Assembly: GCA_944321735.1 (NCBI GenBank)
Contig: CALUMK010000013.1
Span: forward strand, 1 to 64,000
DNA from: an uncultured Bacteroidales bacterium
Lineage (GTDB): Bacteria > Bacteroidota > Bacteroidia > Bacteroidales > P3
Length of the DNA: 64,000 nucleotides
Direction of reading: 5' to 3'
Shown here: positions 1 to 9,221 of the stretch, in pieces
Numbering within the stretch: the first letter of the stretch is position 1
Layout: each line of letters begins with the position of its first letter
The notes under the pieces: model-generated
What the model was told of the DNA's origin: nothing
What the model saw: the letters and a program-made list of their open reading frames with translations, nothing else
Database searches by the model: none
Position numbers and translations under genes: made by a program

Positions 1-113
1 GTAAACCCAGTCAGTGAATATGTAAAGTATATTAGTTTAACCGCTCTAAAAGTGTCAACCAAATTCAGGGAAGGTCACAAGTCTACTTGAAAAACCGTCG
101 AAATCACTATAAA

Positions 114-214
114 CTTTCAAATACATTTGAAAAATCTACTGTAAACTACCAAATCTTTCAAATACGATTGAAAATTTCGTATATTTGCACAAAACTTTCA
201 AATATGATTGAAAA
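114..214. repeat. Three evenly spaced palindromes (TTTCAA-N6-TTGAAA) around a promoter
   Basis: Three copies of the inverted repeat TTTCAA-N6-TTGAAA start at 115, 156 and 196, so the spacing is 41 and 40 bp (about four helical turns). The first two lie upstream of the -7 box at 180-187; the second covers the region where a -33 element would sit. The third contains the likely ATG (204-206) inside its 6-bp centre. This looks like a cooperative operator of the downstream ATPase gene, possibly self-bound; that role is inference. Bases 1-113 hold nothing else I recognise. Confidence 0.7.
180..187 (+). promoter_or_regulatory. Bacteroidota -7 box of the first DUF4143 gene
   Basis: TATATTTG matches the Bacteroidota TAnnTTTG box and is followed by GCAC as in many promoters of this phylum. 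Transcription would begin near 193-195, about 10 nt before the ATG at 204, giving a very short leader that starts at the third palindrome. Confidence 0.6.
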
Positions 215-1454
215 CATAACAAGGTACAATTTCTGGAATGGGAATGCGCCCGAACTCGGGTTTCCCCGTACCTCCTATACCGACAACTTGGAAAGATACA
301 TAGGAAACCGTCTTATCAAAGTACTTGTAGGACAAAGGCGATCGGGGAAAAGCTACATCATGCGGCAACTGGCCTGGCACTTGATCAGCAAGGGTACGCC
401 CACTAACAACATATTGTATATCAACAAAGAATATATAGAATACCAATTTCTCCAGAGCCACGATGATTTGGAGCAGCTTTTTATCGAATACAAGACCAGA
501 CTGGCTCCGCAAGGCAAAATCTATCTTTTTATCGACGAAGTGCAATACATAGACCAATGGGAAAGATTTGTCAATTCCCATTCGCAGGATTTCACTGAAC
601 AATGCGAAATATTCCTCAGCGGTTCCAACTCCAAACTGCTCTCCGGAGAACTTGCCACCCTTCTTTCCGGCAGGTATGTCCAATTTGAAATCCTGCCCTA
701 TTCTTTTGCCGAATACTGCGGAATATCCAATATCCCGCAGAACAGAGATTCCTATCTGCGGTATATCCATACAGGCGGCATGCCCGAATTGTTCAACCTT
801 CCGGATGAAGACATGAAGCGGAACTACATATCCTCGCTCAAAGACACCATCATGTTGAGGGACATCGTGCAACGATACAAAATCAAGGAAGCCAAATTGC
901 TGGAAGATATTTTCTGCTATCTCATCAATAACGCCGCCTCGCTCATTTCCATAACCAACATCATCCATTGGTTCGATTCCAAAAAGAGGAAAACCAATTA
1001 CGAAACCTTATCCGCCTACATCGGATACCTGAAGAATTCGTTCCTAATCCATCAGGTAGAAAGGTACAACATACGAGGAAAAGAAGCCATTGCCGGCAAC
1101 CAGAAATATTATGCCAACGATTTATCCTACAAGAACTATCTGTACAGCGGTGTAGGCTACGGGGATGGATGGCTATTGGAAAACGCTGTTTTCCTGGAGC
1201 TCAAACGCAAAGGCTATGCCGTCTGGGCTGGAAATATCGAACGCCACGAAGTGGATTTCGTAGCCAAACGAGGGGATGAAACCATTTACTGCCAAGTGGC
1301 CCTTAGCCTGAACGAAGCCAAGACATACGAACGGGAATACAACGCGCTCAAAAGCATTCCGGATCACTTCAGGAAATACGTTGTCACCTTGGACGACTAC
1401 CCGATTCCCTCGGACGAAGGTATCGAGCACCTCTGCCCCTGGCAGATTCCGTAA
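204..1454 (+). CDS. AAA ATPase with DUF4143 C-terminal domain
   Basis: A 416-residue protein of the archaeal-type ATPase / DUF4143 family common in Bacteroidales accessory regions. Walker A is GQRRSGKS at residues 43-50, and Walker B is FIDE at 109-112. The C-terminal part (ending around HEVDFVAKRGDE) has the D-x(n)-(E/Q)x pattern of a degenerate PD-(D/E)XK fold. The frame stays open upstream to a TTG at 87, but ATG 204 is preferred because the protein then begins MIENITRYNFW, the family-like N-terminus, and the promoter box at 180 would lie inside the longer version. The biological role of the family is unsettled. It is convergent with the SMR gene 36 bp away. Confidence 0.8.
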   Translation: MIENITRYNFWNGNAPELGFPRTSYTDNLERYIGNRLIKVLVGQRRSGKSYIMRQLAWHLISKGTPTNNILYINKEYIEYQFLQSHDDLEQLFIEYKTRLAPQGKIYLFIDEVQYIDQWERFVNSHSQDFTEQCEIFLSGSNSKLLSGELATLLSGRYVQFEILPYSFAEYCGISNIPQNRDSYLRYIHTGGMPELFNLPDEDMKRNYISSLKDTIMLRDIVQRYKIKEAKLLEDIFCYLINNAASLISITNIIHWFDSKKRKTNYETLSAYIGYLKNSFLIHQVERYNIRGKEAIAGNQKYYANDLSYKNYLYSGVGYGDGWLLENAVFLELKRKGYAVWAGNIERHEVDFVAKRGDETIYCQVALSLNEAKTYEREYNALKSIPDHFRKYVVTLDDYPIPSDEGIEHLCPWQIP

Positions 1455-1490
1455 AGACCGAACATGATTCATCTCGCACGAACCTTGAGT

Positions 1491-1814
1491 TCAGGAAACC
1501 AGCTTCAAGCCTACGATGGAGGCAATCAGGGTCGCGATGAAGAAAAGGCGGAGGAAGGAGGCGGATTCATGGAAGAACACGATGCCGAGGATGACCGTCC
1601 CCACCGCGCCGATGCCCGTCCAGACCGGATAGGCCGTACCTATAGGCAGGGTCTTGACCGCCTTGGCAAGCAGCAACATGCTCAAAGCCAAACACAACAG
1701 GAAACCCGCGCCCCAAAGCCAATAGGCCGTCCCTGAGACTTCCTTCATTTTTCCCAAGCAAAAAGCGAAACCGGATTCAAAGCAACCGGCAATAATCAGA
1801 ACAAGCCAATCCAT
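1491..1814 (-). CDS. SMR-family small multidrug/guanidinium exporter (Gdx/SugE-like)
   Basis: 107 residues with four hydrophobic segments, the normal length of a small multidrug resistance subunit. The active-site glutamate lies in TM1 (IIAGCFESGFAF), and the signature PIGTAYPVWTGIGAVG follows near residue 60, a sequence style closer to SugE/Gdx than to EmrE. Such proteins work as antiparallel dimers exchanging protons for guanidinium or quaternary ammonium. A longer frame reaches 1988, but those extra 58 residues have no family character, so ATG 1814 is chosen. The leader on the minus strand has GATATTTGCC, one base off the -7 consensus. I saw no guanidine riboswitch. Substrate is not decidable here. 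Confidence 0.85.
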   Translation of the reverse strand: MDWLVLIIAGCFESGFAFCLGKMKEVSGTAYWLWGAGFLLCLALSMLLLAKAVKTLPIGTAYPVWTGIGAVGTVILGIVFFHESASFLRLFFIATLIASIVGLKLVS

Positions 1815-2125
1815 ACGTGCTGTCACTAATTGAAAAACGAGGGCAAATATCGTTTTTTTTACTGTATATGGATTCGCTGCCGAACCGAAATGAACCGTCC
1901 CCGCTCCGTCCCACCTCCCTGACAGCTCATCCCTGTAACCATGAGCCTGCTCCCTGTAATCCATTTCCCATCCGAATCCATCCATCAATGAATCTATCCG
2001 CGCAAGCGGAATTCAGGATGCCGCTCCTGTACCTGCGCTGCAAGAAAGGCTGGCTGTGGCGGATGCTGACCTACAGGAAAGTGTATTCCACGCACCCAAG
2101 GAGTGGAAAATAAAGGGGAAATTTG

Positions 2126-2133
2126 TAATTTTG
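2126..2133 (+). promoter_or_regulatory. Putative -7 box
   Basis: TAATTTTG fits TAnnTTTG about 44 bp before the ATG at 2177. No clear -33 element was identified. Confidence 0.4.
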
Positions 2134-2176
2134 AATTTTGCGGACGTTCCGCAATCAAACCCATACGCATTACGCC

Positions 2177-3718
2177 ATGCTGTACCCGATTGGAATCCAG
2201 AACTTTGAAAGCATCCGCCAAGGAGGCTACATCTATGTGGACAAAACCGATTTGATTCATCAGCTCGCCACCACCGGCAAGTATTATTTCCTAAGCCGCC
2301 CGCGCCGTTTCGGCAAAAGTCTTTTGGTATCGACGATGGAAGCCTATTTCCAAGGGAAAAAGGATTTATTCAAAGGATTGGCCATCGAGAAATTGGAAAA
2401 GGATTGGACGGATTATCCGATGCTGCATCTGGATCTGAGCGGCAAGACCTACAACAAGGCCGAAGATTTGGAAATCACCTTGGATCAGCACCTGCGCCAA
2501 TGGGAAAAGGATTGCGCCATAGAGGCAAGGTATCCCGAACCCGACGCTCGGTTCAAAGATGTAATCGATACGGCCTACGAAAAGACCGGCAAACCCGTCG
2601 TGATTCTAATCGACGAATACGACAAGCCTATTTGGGATTCGGCAGGCAATGAACCGCTTAGGGAATCCTACCGCAGCCGCCTGCAAGGCTTCTACAGCGT
2701 GATGAAGACCCGCGACGGAAAAATCCGCTTCGGCTTCCTGACCGGCATTACCAAGATGGGCAAGCTCAGCATCTTCAGCGGCCTCAACAACCTCAACGAC
2801 ATCTCGATGAACTTCCGTTACGCGGACATCTGCGGCATCTCCGAAAAAGACCTACACGCCTATTTTGATGAAAGCGTCCATGAAATGGCCGAAGCCAACG
2901 GGATAAGCAAGGAAGAATGCTACGCCAAGCTGAAAGATTACTATGACGGCTACCATTTCTGCGAGGAATCCGAAGACATCTACAATCCTTTCAGCCTGCT
3001 CAATGCCCTCAGCGGTCAACGGTTCCGCGACTACTGGTACGAGACCGGCACGCCCACCTTCGTGGTCAAAGCTTTGAAAAGGGGGCAATTCAATCTGGAG
3101 GATTTGACCCTGGAAGGTGTACCCGCTTCGGCCTTGACCGGGGTCAACTCCGATGATTCCGACCCGATTCCCGTCCTTTACCAGAGCGGCTACCTGACCA
3201 TCCAGAGCTACGATGAACGCTGGGAACGGTATTCGCTGAAATACCCGAACAAGGAGGTAGAACGCGGCTTCATGGAGGGCTTGGCCAACATTTATGTCCC
3301 CTCGGTGCGGTACAACAGCCCGTTCGATGTGCGGAAGTTCGTGGAGGATTTCGAGAGAGGCGATGCCGAAAGCCTGATGAGACGCTTCGAGGCCTTCTTT
3401 GCCGATGCCGATTACGAAATCGTGGGCGATGCCGAGCTCTACTTCCAAAACACGATGTACGTGCTATGCAAGCTGATGGGGCAATACACCCAGGTGGAAC
3501 GCCATACCAGCAACGGGCGCATGGATATCGTGGTGCAGACCGACAAATACGTCTACATCATGGAACTGAAGATGGATGCCACGGCGGACGAGGCATTAAA
3601 GCAAATCGAGGACAAAGGCTACGCCAAGCCCTTTGCCGCCGACCCTCGCAAACTCTTCAAAATTGGGGTCGGTTTCTCCAGCGAGACGAGGCGGATCAAG
3701 GAGTGGAAGATTTCTTGA
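2177..3718 (+). CDS. AAA-ATPase-like / PD-(D/E)XK nuclease-like protein (DUF1703 type)
   Basis: 513 residues. The N-terminus starts with the family pattern PIGIQNFESIRQGGYIYVDKT, then Walker A RPRRFGKS at about residues 41-48 and Walker B ILIDEYDKPIW at about 151-161. The C-terminal DUF1703 part contains GRMDIVV...YVYIMELKM, the D-x(n)-ExK core of a PD-(D/E)XK nuclease. Start ATG 2177 is chosen over 2138 because the conserved N-terminus begins there and the -7 box is at 2126. These ATPase-nuclease proteins occur in many dispersed copies in Bacteroidales and are often called restriction- or mobile-element-like, but no function is established. The gene appears intact. Confidence 0.85.
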   Translation: MLYPIGIQNFESIRQGGYIYVDKTDLIHQLATTGKYYFLSRPRRFGKSLLVSTMEAYFQGKKDLFKGLAIEKLEKDWTDYPMLHLDLSGKTYNKAEDLEITLDQHLRQWEKDCAIEARYPEPDARFKDVIDTAYEKTGKPVVILIDEYDKPIWDSAGNEPLRESYRSRLQGFYSVMKTRDGKIRFGFLTGITKMGKLSIFSGLNNLNDISMNFRYADICGISEKDLHAYFDESVHEMAEANGISKEECYAKLKDYYDGYHFCEESEDIYNPFSLLNALSGQRFRDYWYETGTPTFVVKALKRGQFNLEDLTLEGVPASALTGVNSDDSDPIPVLYQSGYLTIQSYDERWERYSLKYPNKEVERGFMEGLANIYVPSVRYNSPFDVRKFVEDFERGDAESLMRRFEAFFADADYEIVGDAELYFQNTMYVLCKLMGQYTQVERHTSNGRMDIVVQTDKYVYIMELKMDATADEALKQIEDKGYAKPFAADPRKLFKIGVGFSSETRRIKEWKIS

Positions 3719-3733
3719 TTGTAGCAAATCTGC

Positions 3734-3780
3734 AAATCGAGCAAGCTCGTGTGCTCTGCGCTCGACTTTCACTATTTCTG
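3734..3780 (+). repeat. Copy R1 of an interspersed promoter-containing repeat
   Basis: The stretch AAATCGAGCAAGCTCG followed by GCTCTGCGCTCGACTTTCAC and CTATTTCTG recurs at 45361-45400 and in three tandem units at 46373-46571. In those copies it ends in a good -7 box (TATCTTTG or TATCTTCG), here degraded to TATTTCTG. It contains the palindrome CGAGCAAGCTCG. The rest of the 329-bp gap (3719-4047) shows further short degenerate matches to this unit and no gene. Confidence 0.65.
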
Positions 3781-4011
3781 GCTTCGCCGAAAATTGATTT
3801 CATCGAAGCCCCTCCGCCTCGGCCATGCTCAAGCAAGGAACGGGCTTGGCATGACACTCGGCTTAATCGGGGCTTTGGATTCGGTTCGGCAAAGGCAGTG
3901 CAAGCCGAACGCAGAGGCAAAGCTCGCTTTGACTATGCTAAGGCGCAGCCTGCTTTCGATGCCAATCAATGGCAATCAAACAAGTTTGTTGCCATTGCTC
4001 TCACCTTTCAC

Positions 4012-4019
4012 TATTTTTG
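4012..4019 (+). promoter_or_regulatory. -7 box of the nitronate monooxygenase-like gene
   Basis: TATTTTTG, followed by CAG, fits TAnnTTTG; predicted transcription start near 4026, about 22 nt before ATG 4048. Confidence 0.5.
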
Positions 4020-4047
4020 CAGTCTTTTAAACAAAACCTCAGAGACT

Positions 4048-5070
4048 ATGCCCACGCAGATTCCAAGCGGACACAAAGAAAATAGCTATCAAGCCATCGA
4101 TTCCCATATCCAGCAAAATAATCCCGGCACAAAGAACCGCATCTGCCAGCTCTTCGGCATCCGCTACCCGGTCATTTCGGGCGGCATGGTATGGTGCAGC
4201 GGCTGGCGATTGGCCTCGGCCGTCAGCGAAAACGGAGGATTGGGCCTCATCGGGGCCGGTTCCATGCACCCGGAGACCCTGCGCGAGCATATCCGCAAAT
4301 ACAAAGAAGCCACCGGGAAGCCTTTCGGGGTCAATGTGCCGCTGATGTACCCGGAATTGGAGACAATCGCCAATATCATTATCGAAGAAAAAGTGCCTAT
4401 CGTGTTCACATCGGCGGGAAACCCGAAAGCCTGGACGCCTTTCTTCCATGAACACGGCATCAAGGTGGCGCATGTGGTCGCTTCCACCAAGTTCGCCCGC
4501 AAATGCGAGGAAGCCGGGGTGGATGCCATCGTAGCCGAAGGCTTCGAGGCCGGCGGCCACAACGGCAAGGAAGAGACAACCACGATGTGCCTGATTCCGG
4601 AGGTACGGCGCTGCACCACGCTGCCCCTGATAGCCGCCGGCGGCATCGGCAGCGGAGCTGCGATGCTGGCATCCATGGGACTGGGGGCGGAAGGCGTCCA
4701 AATCGGCACCCGTTTCGCGCTCACCGAAGAAAGCTCTGCCAGCCCGGCCTTCAAGGAATTCTGCACCCGGCTCAACGAGGGCGACACCCTTCTGCTGCTC
4801 AAGAAAGTAGGCCCGACCCGCCTGGCCAGGAACCGCTTCTTCGAACAGGTGCAGGAAGCCGAAGACCGGGGTGCCGGCAAGGAAGAAATCGCGGCCCTCT
4901 TAGGCCGGGGACGCGCCAAGAAAGGCATCTTTGAAGGCGATTTGGAAAACGGGGAACTAGAAATAGGCCAGAATGTCTCCCAGTTCAAGAGCATACTGCC
5001 GGTCAAGACCGTCATGGAAGAGCTCGTCAGCGAATACAACCGCCTGCTTGCCAGCCTCCGCCCGATGTAA
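4048..5070 (+). CDS. Nitronate monooxygenase / FabK-like FMN enzyme
   Basis: 340 residues of the 2-nitropropane dioxygenase-like TIM-barrel family. Visible family motifs are the N-terminal GIRYPVISGGMVWCS, the nucleotide-binding segment ENGGLGLIGAG, EGFEAGGHNGKE with the histidine used in nitronate oxidation, and the phosphate-binding AAGGIGSGAAML...GAEGVQIGTRF. Members either oxidise nitronates using FMN or, as FabK, reduce enoyl-ACP; the sequence alone does not decide, though length and motifs suit nitronate monooxygenase. The reading frame is open back to 3466 but overlaps the previous gene and has no family similarity there, so ATG 4048, just after a -7 box, is used. Confidence 0.85.
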   Translation: MPTQIPSGHKENSYQAIDSHIQQNNPGTKNRICQLFGIRYPVISGGMVWCSGWRLASAVSENGGLGLIGAGSMHPETLREHIRKYKEATGKPFGVNVPLMYPELETIANIIIEEKVPIVFTSAGNPKAWTPFFHEHGIKVAHVVASTKFARKCEEAGVDAIVAEGFEAGGHNGKEETTTMCLIPEVRRCTTLPLIAAGGIGSGAAMLASMGLGAEGVQIGTRFALTEESSASPAFKEFCTRLNEGDTLLLLKKVGPTRLARNRFFEQVQEAEDRGAGKEEIAALLGRGRAKKGIFEGDLENGELEIGQNVSQFKSILPVKTVMEELVSEYNRLLASLRPM

Positions 5071-5380
5071 GCTATTATCATACGAAGTGTAACACAAGAT
5101 GCTGCCGCCCAAGACTATCAATATTATACCACATAATGAACCCCGGCAGACCGACACCGCACGCACTCCCTGCACGAACCATGACGTTGCAAAACAAACC
5201 CACAAAAAATACAAACAAACAATTGGTTCACAACAAATAAAGCACCTACACTCAACGCGAGAAACGCAATAATTGAACTCAAGGCAAAGTACCCTCTTCC
5301 AAAAAAGGAAGCCAAACTGAACGAATAACAGGTTCATTTACACCTGCCGAAAAGACTTTGACCACCGAATCCTCTAAAAA
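5071..5380. other. Intergenic region, nothing recognised
   Basis: 310 bp, moderately AT-rich toward its right end. I see no gene, hairpin terminator or convincing TAnnTTTG box; the promoter of the beta-barrel gene at 5381 should be here but was not pinned down. Confidence 0.4.
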
Positions 5381-6091
5381 ATGAAAAAAGCATCGATTCT
5401 TCTCTTTCTATCCTTAGCCAGCCTTCTCCCCGCCTCCGCCCAATGGAGCATCGGGATAAAAGGCGGCTACACCTACAGCACCCTGAGCACCAAGACCCGG
5501 TATTTCTACGACTGGAACTATGTTGGCCGCAGCGGCTTCGCGATAGGCATCCCCGTGCAATACCAGTTCTTCGACTGGTTCGCCCTGCAAGCCGAACTGT
5601 CCTATAACCAAAAGAACTACCGATTGGAACGTTCCCCCTACTACGGCTTTTACGAAAACAGGACCAACCACTACCTCTCCGTACCGGTCTATGCCCGCTT
5701 CTCCTTCGGCGGCAAGAAAGTACGGGGATTCCTGGATGCCGGCGGCTATGTCGGCGGCTGGCTGGCTTCCCGGCGCCAAGGGATTGAGTTCACCCAGTTC
5801 GGCACTAACCAAGGGGCTGGGACGGGCAACATCTACTACACCTACGATGAGGCCTACGGATTCGATACGAGACGGGACAACCGCTTTGAAGGCGGGCTGC
5901 TGCTCGGCATCGGCATCGAGTACAAAATCACATCGCTCATCGCCGTCCAGCTCGAAGGCCGGTACTGTTACAGCCTTTCCGATATGCAGAAAAACTACAT
6001 GACCGACCAGGCGCCCCGCTACCTCAACAGCTTCCTGATCCAAGCCGGAGTCGCTTTCAGCCTGAACCCAAACCGCGTTAAACCCGAATAA
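5381..6091 (+). CDS. Outer-membrane beta-barrel protein (PorT/OMP_b-brl type)
   Basis: 236 residues. An N-terminal signal peptide ends at about residue 20 (LLPASAQ). The remainder alternates hydrophobic and polar residues in amphipathic strands typical of 8- to 10-stranded barrels, including IGIKGGYTYSTLS, YQFFDWFALQAELSYNQ, LLGIGIEYKITSLIAVQLEG and a final strand IQAGVAFSLNP. It fits the generic Bacteroidales outer-membrane beta-barrel family; no substrate can be named. It lies 8 bp upstream of the S41-type lipoprotein, so the two are probably co-transcribed. Confidence 0.75.
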   Translation: MKKASILLFLSLASLLPASAQWSIGIKGGYTYSTLSTKTRYFYDWNYVGRSGFAIGIPVQYQFFDWFALQAELSYNQKNYRLERSPYYGFYENRTNHYLSVPVYARFSFGGKKVRGFLDAGGYVGGWLASRRQGIEFTQFGTNQGAGTGNIYYTYDEAYGFDTRRDNRFEGGLLLGIGIEYKITSLIAVQLEGRYCYSLSDMQKNYMTDQAPRYLNSFLIQAGVAFSLNPNRVKPE

Positions 6092-6099
6092 GAAATACA

Positions 6100-7281
6100 A
6101 TGAAAAACAAAGCATTCCTTCTTCTCGCCATCCTTTTCATCGCCTCCGGATGCCGCAAAGAAACCCCTTATATCATCGATCCGAGAACCGAAAACATAAC
6201 CAATTGGGCGCAAGCTTTCGAATCCTATTGGTCCGGCATGAACCACAACTATGTCTTCTGGTCCATCGACCCCACCGACTGGGATGCCGTGTACAAACAG
6301 TACAAGCCGAAGTTCGATGCCTTGGCCGATAGCGGGTTCTCCAACAAAGCCATCAACAACCATGCATTCGAAATGATCAAAGAGATGTCGGCCAATCTGA
6401 TTGATGGACACCTTGCCATCACTTTCACGCTCCCCGACACGGTCTATTGGACATACCCGGCCTCCGACAGGATACTCCAACGGGAAGACTTCCACTATTC
6501 GAACGACTTCCCAACCTTATGGCTCAATGCAATGACCCAACTGCACAACCAAGGCCGGATATCCGACTTCGCCTATCGGAGCACGGACGACATGGGCGCG
6601 GGAACCGGCATCATCGATGGAAACATCCTCTACTTCCAGCTGACCTCCTTCATGCTGACCGAACACTATCAAACCGGCGACCCGATAGACTATATCATCA
6701 CACAATACCACAACTTTATCGATACCTATCCCGACCTGAAAGGCGTTATCATAGACGTGAGGAACAACGGAGGCGGATATTTGGCCGACCTGCCATTGGT
6801 ACTGGGCAAATTCGCCGAAGAAAACCACACCATCTGCTACAACCGCAAGAAGCAAGGCTTGGGCCGTTTGGACTACACGCCCTGGTTTCCGGAAACCCTG
6901 CCTGTCATGGAGCAGAAACGGAAATTGGACATTCCCATTGTCGCCTTGGCCGATATGTATTCGGTCAGCATGGCCGAAATGACCACGATGGCTATCCTTA
7001 GCTTGCCCAAAGGATGCTTCGTCGGCGAACGAACCTGGGGCGGACACGGCAGCCTCTCGGCTTCGAACGAAGCTTTCCCTCTCTATTACGATGGTTACTT
7101 CAGGAACAATGTGATTGAAGCCTACACGACCATGACCATGCTCAAAGACATCGAGGGCAATATCTACGAGGGTGTCGGCATTCCCCCGACCATAGAATCC
7201 CCCTACGATGCAGCCAGCTTCGACCAAGGCATCGATTCCCAGCTGGAACGCGCCATCGAATACATAAAGACTGGAAAATAG
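6100..7281 (+). CDS. S41-family peptidase lipoprotein
   Basis: 393 residues. The N-terminus MKNKAFLLLAILFIASGC is a lipoprotein signal with lipobox ASGC, giving a mature N-terminal cysteine at residue 18. The C-terminal half carries C-terminal-processing-peptidase features: GNILYFQLTSF, LKGVIIDVRNNGGGY, and ADMYSVSMAEMTTMAI, where the second serine of SVSMAE fits the catalytic position, then GERTWGGHG. There is no visible PDZ domain; the N-terminal domain resembles the helical tricorn-like region of Bacteroidales S41 proteins. It is likely anchored at the outer membrane. It follows the beta-barrel gene with an 8-bp gap. Confidence 0.85.
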   Translation: MKNKAFLLLAILFIASGCRKETPYIIDPRTENITNWAQAFESYWSGMNHNYVFWSIDPTDWDAVYKQYKPKFDALADSGFSNKAINNHAFEMIKEMSANLIDGHLAITFTLPDTVYWTYPASDRILQREDFHYSNDFPTLWLNAMTQLHNQGRISDFAYRSTDDMGAGTGIIDGNILYFQLTSFMLTEHYQTGDPIDYIITQYHNFIDTYPDLKGVIIDVRNNGGGYLADLPLVLGKFAEENHTICYNRKKQGLGRLDYTPWFPETLPVMEQKRKLDIPIVALADMYSVSMAEMTTMAILSLPKGCFVGERTWGGHGSLSASNEAFPLYYDGYFRNNVIEAYTTMTMLKDIEGNIYEGVGIPPTIESPYDAASFDQGIDSQLERAIEYIKTGK

Positions 7282-7349
7282 GCTTGCTTTTCCGCACCAC
7301 ATTTCCCGTTGCTTTCTCCGGAAAATCCGACAAAGCCGATTGTTTTTCG

Positions 7350-7357
7350 TACCTTCG
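7350..7357 (+). promoter_or_regulatory. Degenerate -7 box before the acyl-CoA ligase
   Basis: TACCTTCG differs from TAnnTTTG at one position (C for T), a common variant in this window. It lies about 20 bp before ATG 7377 and just downstream of the S41 gene. Confidence 0.35.
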
Positions 7358-7376
7358 CAGGCAAATTGTTTCTGTC

Positions 7377-9101
7377 ATGAGCGAAAATACCGTCAAGACA
7401 CCTTGGTATCCCTATACCGAAGGCGTGCCCGTCCATTTGGAATACTTCAAAGGCTCCATGTTCGACATGGTGGCCAGCATCGCCAGCCAATACCCCAAAT
7501 ACATCGCCTTCGACTTCATGGGCAAGTCCACCACCTACGCCAAGATGGTCCGGAACATCGAGCAGTGCGCCAAGGCGCTCAAGACGATAGGCATCCGCAA
7601 AGGGGATTGCGTGACGATTGCGATGCCCAACTGCCCGCAAGCCATCTATGCTTTCTATGCGGTCAACCTCATCGGCGGCATCGCCAGCATGGTCCATCCC
7701 CTGTCGAGCGAAAAGGAAATCGAGTTCTACCTCAACGAATCCAACAGCATCACCGTCATCACCTTGGATCAGTTCTACGGCAAGATTGAAGCCATCCGCA
7801 AGAACACCGGGATTGTCAACGTGATCCTGGCCCGTATCAAGGACGAGCTGTCCAAGCCCATCCGCGCCGGGTACATGATTACCGAAGGCTACAAAATCGC
7901 CAAGATACCCGACGATGCCCCAGTCATCCGCTGGAAAGACTTCATTAAACTATCCAAATGCTGCTTCTATAATTACAAGGTGGAAAGGGACGACAACGAC
8001 CCGGCGGTGATCCTCTACTCGGGAGGCACCACCGGCACCACCAAAGGCATCGTGCTGACTAACCGCAACTTCAACGCCTTGGCCGAGCAGGTCATCGCCT
8101 CCAATCCCATGTTCAGGCCCGGAGACCGGATGCTGGCCGCGATGCCCGTCTTCCACGGCTTCGGCTTAGGAGTCTGCATCCATACCATGCTGGCCAAAGG
8201 CGGACGCTGCGTCTTAGTACCGAGATTCACGCCCAAAAGCTATTCCAAACTGATCAGCCGCAACAAATGCAACTTCATCGCCGGAGTGCCGACCCTTTAC
8301 GAAGCCATGCTGCGGCTGCCGAATTTGGGCCATGCCGACTTCTCCCACCTCAAAGGGGTGTTCTCCGGCGGGGATTCCCTTTCCATCGAGCTCAAGAAGA
8401 AATTGGACAAGTTCTTGGCCGACCACAAGGCCACCATCAAGGTGCGCGAAGGCTACGGCACCACCGAATGCGTGACGGCCTCCTGCCTCACGCCGGTTCA
8501 ATTGCAGAAGGAAGGCAGCATCGGCATCCCGTTCCCGGACACATATTACAAGATTGTCAAGCCCGGCACGGACGAAGAACTCCCCTACGGCGAAGAAGGC
8601 GAAATCGTGCTGGCTGGCCCTACGGTGATGTCGGGCTACTACAACAAGCCGGAAGAGACCGCCAAGACCTTGCGCAAGCACGCCGACGGCATGACCTGGC
8701 TCTACACCGGCGACCTCGGCATCATGGACGAGCAAGGCTTCATCTATTTCAAAGGCCGTATCAAACGCATGATTGTCACTTCCGGCTACAATGTCTATCC
8801 GGCGCAAATCGAAAACATCCTCGATGCCCACGAAAAGGTGCAGATGAGTTGCATCATCGGTGTCCCAGACCCCTACAAGATGCACAAAGTGAAGGCTTTC
8901 GTCATGCTCCGTCCGGGCATCGAACCTTCGGATGCCGTCAAGGAGGAACTTCTGGCCTACTGCCGCAAGTTCGTTGCCAAGTACGCGATGCCTTACGATA
9001 TCGAGTTCCGTTCGGAGCTGCCCAAGACCTTGGTGGGGAAGGTGGCGTATCGGGTCTTGGAGCAAGAAGAATCCGGACGGTCGGCAGGTGATAACGAGTA
9101 A
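7377..9101 (+). CDS. AMP-forming acyl-CoA synthetase (long-chain fatty acid-CoA ligase-like)
   Basis: 574 residues of the ANL adenylating superfamily. ATP-binding motif A3 is LYSGGTTGTTKGI, A5 is REGYGTTECV, A7/A8 is YTGDLGIMDEQG followed by FKGRIKRMIVTSGYNVYP, and the C-terminal catalytic lysine lies in LPKTLVGKVAYR. It would activate a carboxylic acid to acyl-AMP and then acyl-CoA; together with the acyltransferase 120 bp downstream it suggests a lipid or fatty-acid salvage role. The frame extends upstream to 7284, but those 31 residues do not match the family and the -7-like box at 7350 favours ATG 7377. Chain-length preference cannot be read from sequence. Confidence 0.88.
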   Translation: MSENTVKTPWYPYTEGVPVHLEYFKGSMFDMVASIASQYPKYIAFDFMGKSTTYAKMVRNIEQCAKALKTIGIRKGDCVTIAMPNCPQAIYAFYAVNLIGGIASMVHPLSSEKEIEFYLNESNSITVITLDQFYGKIEAIRKNTGIVNVILARIKDELSKPIRAGYMITEGYKIAKIPDDAPVIRWKDFIKLSKCCFYNYKVERDDNDPAVILYSGGTTGTTKGIVLTNRNFNALAEQVIASNPMFRPGDRMLAAMPVFHGFGLGVCIHTMLAKGGRCVLVPRFTPKSYSKLISRNKCNFIAGVPTLYEAMLRLPNLGHADFSHLKGVFSGGDSLSIELKKKLDKFLADHKATIKVREGYGTTECVTASCLTPVQLQKEGSIGIPFPDTYYKIVKPGTDEELPYGEEGEIVLAGPTVMSGYYNKPEETAKTLRKHADGMTWLYTGDLGIMDEQGFIYFKGRIKRMIVTSGYNVYPAQIENILDAHEKVQMSCIIGVPDPYKMHKVKAFVMLRPGIEPSDAVKEELLAYCRKFVAKYAMPYDIEFRSELPKTLVGKVAYRVLEQEESGRSAGDNE

Positions 9102-9221
9102 TCTGACCTGCCGACTATGACAGTGTCATAACAAAAGCCTTTTTCAAGATAAATTGAACTCCGCGCCGATACACCTTGTTCGTAATATGCATTAAACTCC
9201 TCATTCAAGCCCAATTCCCCC

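Noticed and set aside
198-968. 256-codon antisense frame inside the first DUF4143 gene
   Set aside because: The sense protein has Walker motifs; the antisense product shows none and has no promoter.
1815-1990. Guanidine riboswitch upstream of the SMR exporter
   Set aside because: The leader from the -7-like box to ATG 1814 is too short and shows no ykkC-type or mini-ykkC ACGR hairpin pair.
3466-4047. N-terminal extension of the nitronate monooxygenase frame into the preceding gene
   Set aside because: Overlaps coding sequence of the ATPase/nuclease protein and a repeat; the family N-terminus begins after ATG 4048 with a -7 box just upstream.
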